Source: Lysobacteraceae bacterium (GTDB lineage: Bacteria > Pseudomonadota > Gammaproteobacteria > DSM-19610). Taken from it: a DNA stretch of 8,601 nt. The DNA is taken from assembly GCA_020201295.1 (NCBI GenBank), contig JAIVHA010000061.1, positions 6,535 to 15,135 of the forward strand. Direction: 5' to 3'. Made by a program: the position numbers and the translations under genes. Within the stretch, counting starts at the first letter, position 1. The number at the start of each line of letters is the position of its first letter. Under the pieces are notes generated by a model. It saw only the letters and a list, made by a program, of their open reading frames with translations. It was not told the origin of the DNA and made no database searches. Below are positions 5,748 to 8,601 of this stretch, piece by piece.

Positions 5748-6869
5748 TTACAGTTCTTTGTGTAGCGAAAGTGCCAGGGCCAGATTCGCATCGGCATCCG
5801 CGCCCAGCAGGGTGAAGTGGCCCATCTTGCGCCCCGGGCGGGCCTGGCGCTTGCCGTACAGGTGCAGTTTTACTTCCGGCTGGGCCAGCAGGCGTGACCA
5901 GTCCGGCTCCCCGCGGGTCCACAGGTCGCCGAGCAGGTTGACCATGACGGCCGGGGACAGCAGCCGCGTACTTGCCAGCGGCAAACCGCACAGGGCGCGT
6001 ACCTGTTGCTCGAACTGGGAGCTTGCGCAGGCATCGAGGCTGTAGTGCCCACTGTTGTGGGGTCGGGGCGCCAGCTCGTTGACCAGCAACTCGCCGTCCC
6101 GGGTCAGGAAGAATTCCACGGCCAGCACACCCACGTAGTCCAGGTCCTCGGCCATGGCGCGGGCCATGCCGATGGCCCGCTCCGCCATGGCGGGGGCGAC
6201 CCGGCCCGGTACCAGGGTGGTGTGGAGGATGCCGTTGCGATGGACGTTCTCTCCCACCGGGTAGACCTCCACCTCGCCATCGACGCCCCGAACCAGCACC
6301 ACGGACAGTTCCTGGTGCAGGGCCACCTTTTCTTCCAGCACGCAGGGTACGGCGCCCAAGCGGGTGAAGGCGGCATGGGCCTCCTCCCGAGAGGAAACCT
6401 CTTCCTGTCCCTTGCCGTCATAGCCCAGGGTGGCGGTCTTCAGCAGGGCCGGCAGGCGCAGCCCGGCCAGCGCGCTGTCCAGGTCGGCGCTGGCGAGGAT
6501 GGGAAAGAAGGGGGCCGTGGCCAGCCCCAGGTCACGCACGAAGGTCTTTTCACGAATGCGGTCGCGGGCGATGGCGGTGGCTTCGCCGGCGGGGCGCACG
6601 GGACAGTGGTGCGCCAGGGCCTCCAGGGTCCGGGCCGGGACGTTCTCCCATTCCGTGGTGATGGCGGCGCACAGGGCACCCATGTGTTCCAGGGCCTCGG
6701 GGTCCTGGTAGTCGGCCTGCAGATGCTCGTCGGCCATGGCCCCGGCCGGACTGTTGGGGTCGGGGTCGAGCACCATCACCCGGTAGCCCAGGGTGCGTGC
6801 GGCCACGGCGAACATGCGGCCCAGCTGGCCACCGCCGAGCACGCCGAGCATGGCGCCGGGCAGGATCAC
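5748..6869 (-). CDS. purK: N5-carboxyaminoimidazole ribonucleotide synthase
   Basis: The 373-residue ATP-grasp enzyme converts AIR, bicarbonate and ATP to N5-CAIR in the cytoplasm. Motifs in order: GGGQLGRM (residues 12-19, N-terminal nucleotide-fold loop), EWENVPA, KTATLGYDGKGQ (ATP-binding lid), LEEKVALHQELSVVLVR, GENVHRNGILHTT, and the signature VNELAPRPHNSGHYSLDAC followed by SQFEQQVRALCGLPL. Length is normal for the family. The start is a GTG whose last two bases form part of the purE TGA stop (GTGA overlap), indicating translational coupling. An ATG six codons later (6849-6851) would also give a normal N-terminus, and neither has a good ribosome site of its own. PurE, the enzyme using its product, is directly upstream. 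The stop is followed at once by AT-rich sequence. Confidence 0.96.
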   Translation of the reverse strand: MILPGAMLGVLGGGQLGRMFAVAARTLGYRVMVLDPDPNSPAGAMADEHLQADYQDPEALEHMGALCAAITTEWENVPARTLEALAHHCPVRPAGEATAIARDRIREKTFVRDLGLATAPFFPILASADLDSALAGLRLPALLKTATLGYDGKGQEEVSSREEAHAAFTRLGAVPCVLEEKVALHQELSVVLVRGVDGEVEVYPVGENVHRNGILHTTLVPGRVAPAMAERAIGMARAMAEDLDYVGVLAVEFFLTRDGELLVNELAPRPHNSGHYSLDACASSQFEQQVRALCGLPLASTRLLSPAVMVNLLGDLWTRGEPDWSRLLAQPEVKLHLYGKRQARPGRKMGHFTLLGADADANLALALSLHKEL

Positions 6870-7363
6870 GGCGCGGGGGGCAGTTCCATGGCCAGGGCGT
6901 GCTGGCGCTGTTCCTCGCGGAACGCCTCCAGCGCCGTGGCCAGGCGGCTGTCCGTGAGGGCCAGGATGCTGATGGCGTAGAGGGCGGCATTGGCGGCGCC
7001 GGCGCTACCGATGGCGAAGGTGGCCACGGGCACCCCCCTGGGCATCTGTACGATGGACAACAGGGAATCGAGACCCTTCAGGTGATGCGAGGCTACCGGC
7101 ACCCCCAGCACCGGCAGGGTGGTCTTGGCCGCCAGCATGCCCGGCAGATGAGCGGCGCCGCCGGCCCCGGCGATGATGCAGCTCAGGCCTCGTTCCCGCG
7201 CCGTGGCGGCGTATTCGAACAGCAGATCGGGGGTGCGATGGGCGGAAACGACCCGTGCCTCGAAGGGGACATCAAAGCGTTCCAGCAGCTCGGCGGCCGC
7301 CTGCATGCAGTCCCAGTCGGAGTTGCTGCCCATTACCAGGCCCACGCGGGGTGTGATTGTCAT
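6866..7363 (-). CDS. purE: N5-carboxyaminoimidazole ribonucleotide mutase (class I PurE)
   Basis: The 165-residue protein isomerises N5-CAIR to CAIR. It shows the PurE nucleotide loop GSNSDW (residues 12-17), the catalytic VSAHRTPD with His42, AGAGGAAHLPGM (residues 65-76), and the long signature GLDSLLSIVQMPRGVPVATF followed by AIGSAGAANAA. The presence of purK directly downstream, overlapping by four bases, fits the class I mutase rather than the class II carboxylase that works without PurK. The ATG at 7363 gives the standard short N-terminus (MTITPRVGLVMGS); its ribosome site is weak (GGAT at nine bases). The operon is divergent from purC, whose product uses CAIR. The C-terminal tail after ALTDSRLATALEAFREEQRQ is slightly longer than typical and unremarkable. 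Confidence 0.97.
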   Translation of the reverse strand: MTITPRVGLVMGSNSDWDCMQAAAELLERFDVPFEARVVSAHRTPDLLFEYAATARERGLSCIIAGAGGAAHLPGMLAAKTTLPVLGVPVASHHLKGLDSLLSIVQMPRGVPVATFAIGSAGAANAALYAISILALTDSRLATALEAFREEQRQHALAMELPPAP

Positions 7364-7396
7364 CGGGAATCCAGTGGTCGCCCAGGGAAACGGCGC

Positions 7397-7425
7397 AGTC
7401 TACCACCGAACGGGGGGATTTCTAA
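7397..7425 (-). promoter_or_regulatory. Possible purEK promoter
   Basis: On the minus strand TAGACT (7402-7397) resembles a -10 box and TTAGAA (7425-7420) lies 17 bases upstream as a weak -35 (three of six matches). The start of transcription would fall about 25-30 bases before the purE ATG. The full composite repeat begins only 19 bases further upstream. No PurR-type operator was recognised. Confidence 0.25.
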
Positions 7426-7443
7426 GCCCGGCGGCGGCTGATT

Positions 7444-7623
7444 AATGGCCACGGAAGCACACGGAAAAAATCATTGTGATGCGATGCCCCTGTAGGAGTG
7501 GCCTCTGGCCGCGAACCCTCTGTGGTGCACCGGGCGTTCGCGGCCAGAGGCCGCTCCTACAGGCGGTTTCCATTGGCAGCAATGCAATCTTTCCGTGTGT
7601 TTCCGTGTGGTTCCGTGGCCATT
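7444..7623. repeat. Full composite inverted repeat: REP pair flanked by 10-bp-spaced TTCCGTG arrays
   Basis: The element has nested symmetry. The inner arms 7489-7515 and 7537-7563 are 27-base inverted copies with one mismatch (GGAGTGG against CCGCTCC, still a G-U pair in RNA), each ending in CTCTGGCCGCGAA or its complement and separated by a 21-base loop centred on the palindrome GGTGCACC (7524-7531). Outside these lie spacers and then CACGGAA at 7450-7456 and 7460-7466 on the left, and TTCCGTG at 7591-7597, 7601-7607 and 7611-7617 on the right, all in exact 10-base steps. Both outer ends read AATGGCC / GGCCATT. It carries no gene and has the look of a non-autonomous, palindromic mobile repeat (REPIN-like or MITE-like). 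It occupies most of the purE-purC gap. Confidence 0.85.
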
Positions 7624-7665
7624 CTCCAGGCATGACCCGCGCTCCCCAGGCCTCGCGCCAGCGGG

Positions 7666-7671
7666 TACAAT
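7666..7671 (+). promoter_or_regulatory. Possible -10 box of purC
   Basis: TACAAT (five of six matches to TATAAT) lies 32 bases before the purC ATG and would give a leader of about 25 bases. No recognisable -35 hexamer is present 16-18 bases upstream. The right end of the composite repeat (7623) is 43 bases upstream of this box, so the repeat sets the upstream context of the promoter. Confidence 0.4.
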
Positions 7672-7703
7672 GCCCCCTTTTCCATCTGGTCCCGGAGTCC
7701 CCC

Positions 7704-8588
7704 ATGCTCGATGTCCTGTTCGAATCCCGGCTCAGCAGCCTGCCCCTGGTCTATCGTGGCAAGGTTCGGGATGTGTATGGCGTGGGGGACGAGCACCTGC
7801 TCATCGTCACTACCGATCGCCTGTCGGCCTTCGACGTGGTGTTGCCGGACCCCATTCCCGGCAAGGGCGCGGTGCTGACGGCGGTGTCAGGCTTCTGGTT
7901 CAAGCGCATGAAGGATGTGGTGCCCAACCACCTGGCCGAGCTGCGCCTGGAGGAGGTGTTGCCCGACCCCGGGGAGCGTGCCCAGGTGGCGGGCCGCGCC
8001 GTGGTGGTCAAGCGCCTCGATGCCCTGCCCGTGGAGGCCATCGTGCGCGGCTACCTGATCGGCTCCGGCTGGAAGGATTACCAGAAGACCGGCGCCGTGT
8101 GCGGTATCGCCCTGCCGGCGGGCCTGCGCCAGGCGGAGCAATTGCCGGAGGCCATCTTCACGCCCTCCACCAAGGCGGCGGTGGGCGACCACGACGAGAA
8201 CATCGACTTCGATCGCACCGTGGGGCTGATCGGCCGCGAGCTGGCGGAGCAGGTGCGCGACGTGAGCCTGCGCATCTACCGCGAGGCCGCCGACTATGCC
8301 CGCGGCCGCGGCATCCTCATCGCCGACACCAAGTTCGAGTTCGGCCTGGACCGCGATGGCCGGCTCACCCTCATCGACGAGGCACTTACGCCCGACTCCT
8401 CGCGCTTCTGGCCCGCGGACCGCTACCAGGTGGGCACCAGCCCGGAGAGCTTCGACAAACAGTATGTGCGCGACTACCTGGAGACCCTGGACTGGGACAA
8501 GACCCCGCCCGGGCCCAAGCTGCCCGACGAGGTGATCCATCGCACCGCCGAGAAATACCGCGAGGCGCTGGAGCGCCTGACCGGCTGA
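7704..8588 (+). CDS. purC: Phosphoribosylaminoimidazole-succinocarboxamide synthase (SAICAR synthetase)
   Basis: The enzyme joins CAIR and aspartate using ATP to give SAICAR. The 294-residue protein is the longer type of PurC (common short bacterial forms are about 240 residues). Motifs: GKVRDVY (residues 19-25, phosphate-binding strand), TDRLSAFDVVLPDPIPGKG, VVKRLDALPVEAIVRGYLIG, FTPSTKAAVGDHDENI, and ILIADTKFEFGLD then LIDEALTPDSSRFWP, which carries the metal and aspartate site. The ATG at 7704 is chosen because GGAG at 7694-7697 has ideal spacing and the N-terminus matches the family. The frame is open upstream to 7476, but that stretch is repeat and promoter DNA. The gene diverges from purEK, so three consecutive pathway steps are clustered. 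It ends cleanly in TGA. Confidence 0.97.
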   Translation: MLDVLFESRLSSLPLVYRGKVRDVYGVGDEHLLIVTTDRLSAFDVVLPDPIPGKGAVLTAVSGFWFKRMKDVVPNHLAELRLEEVLPDPGERAQVAGRAVVVKRLDALPVEAIVRGYLIGSGWKDYQKTGAVCGIALPAGLRQAEQLPEAIFTPSTKAAVGDHDENIDFDRTVGLIGRELAEQVRDVSLRIYREAADYARGRGILIADTKFEFGLDRDGRLTLIDEALTPDSSRFWPADRYQVGTSPESFDKQYVRDYLETLDWDKTPPGPKLPDEVIHRTAEKYREALERLTG

Positions 8589-8601
8589 GATTCCTGCGCC
8601 C

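Noticed and set aside
6006..6980. Plus-strand open frame opposite purK and the 3' end of purE
   Set aside because: PurK and PurE motifs are complete on the minus strand; the plus frame crosses both genes and has typical shadow composition.
7489..7563. Strong hairpin as a rho-independent terminator between purE and purC
   Set aside because: The genes diverge, so a terminator is not expected there, no U-run follows either arm, and homologous sequence occurs elsewhere as a repeat.
7476..7703. N-terminal extension of purC in frame up to 7476
   Set aside because: It is translated repeat DNA; the family N-terminus and a good GGAG ribosome site both point to the ATG at 7704.

Overview
The window looks like chromosomal DNA of a GC-rich, sulfur-oxidising, probably autotrophic gammaproteobacterium of the Thioalkalivibrio/Ectothiorhodospiraceae or purple-sulfur type. 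The pointers are a cytoplasmic-type sulfite dehydrogenase subunit (SoeA-like) divergent from a dissimilatory-type ATP sulfurylase (sat), and a remnant of a CbbR-type LysR regulator. The genus is inferred from gene content, not proven.

Layout. 1-991 (minus): 5' part of soeA, running off the left edge. 992-1335: divergent AT-rich control region. 1336-2553 (plus): sat. 2577-2628: a perfect palindromic REP-type repeat. 2642-3094 (minus): a PstS-like binding protein cut off after its first lobe. 3283-3873 (plus): an RsmC-like small methyltransferase. 3878-4459 (plus): a histidine phosphatase that loses its C-terminus at about position 4400, where it is joined out of frame to the C-terminal three quarters of a LysR regulator (4402-5121). 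5151-5227: half of a composite repeat. 5255-5488 (minus): a small unrecognised ORF. 5489-5747: no supported gene, ending in a strongly AT-rich dyad. 5748-6869 and 6866-7363 (minus): purK and purE as an overlapping purEK operon. 7444-7623: a full composite palindromic repeat. 7704-8588 (plus): purC, divergent from purEK.

How it works together. SoeA (with partner subunits expected beyond the left edge) would oxidise sulfite directly to sulfate, while Sat would convert APS made by an APS reductase (not in the window) to sulfate and ATP. The two sulfite routes therefore flank one control region. PurE, PurK and PurC catalyse three consecutive steps of purine synthesis, AIR to N5-CAIR to CAIR to SAICAR. 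Between these two intact modules lies a block (about 2560-5750) with three damaged genes, two repeat elements and one small ORF, which reads as a site of deletion and genome erosion.

The most notable non-genic signal is a repeat family. It combines REP-like hairpins (core GTAGGAG-YGGC...GCCGCGA) with outer arrays of TTCCGTG spaced exactly 10 bp apart. It is present as one full inverted element, one half element and one inner-hairpin-only copy. No RNA genes, CRISPR arrays or transposase genes were found.
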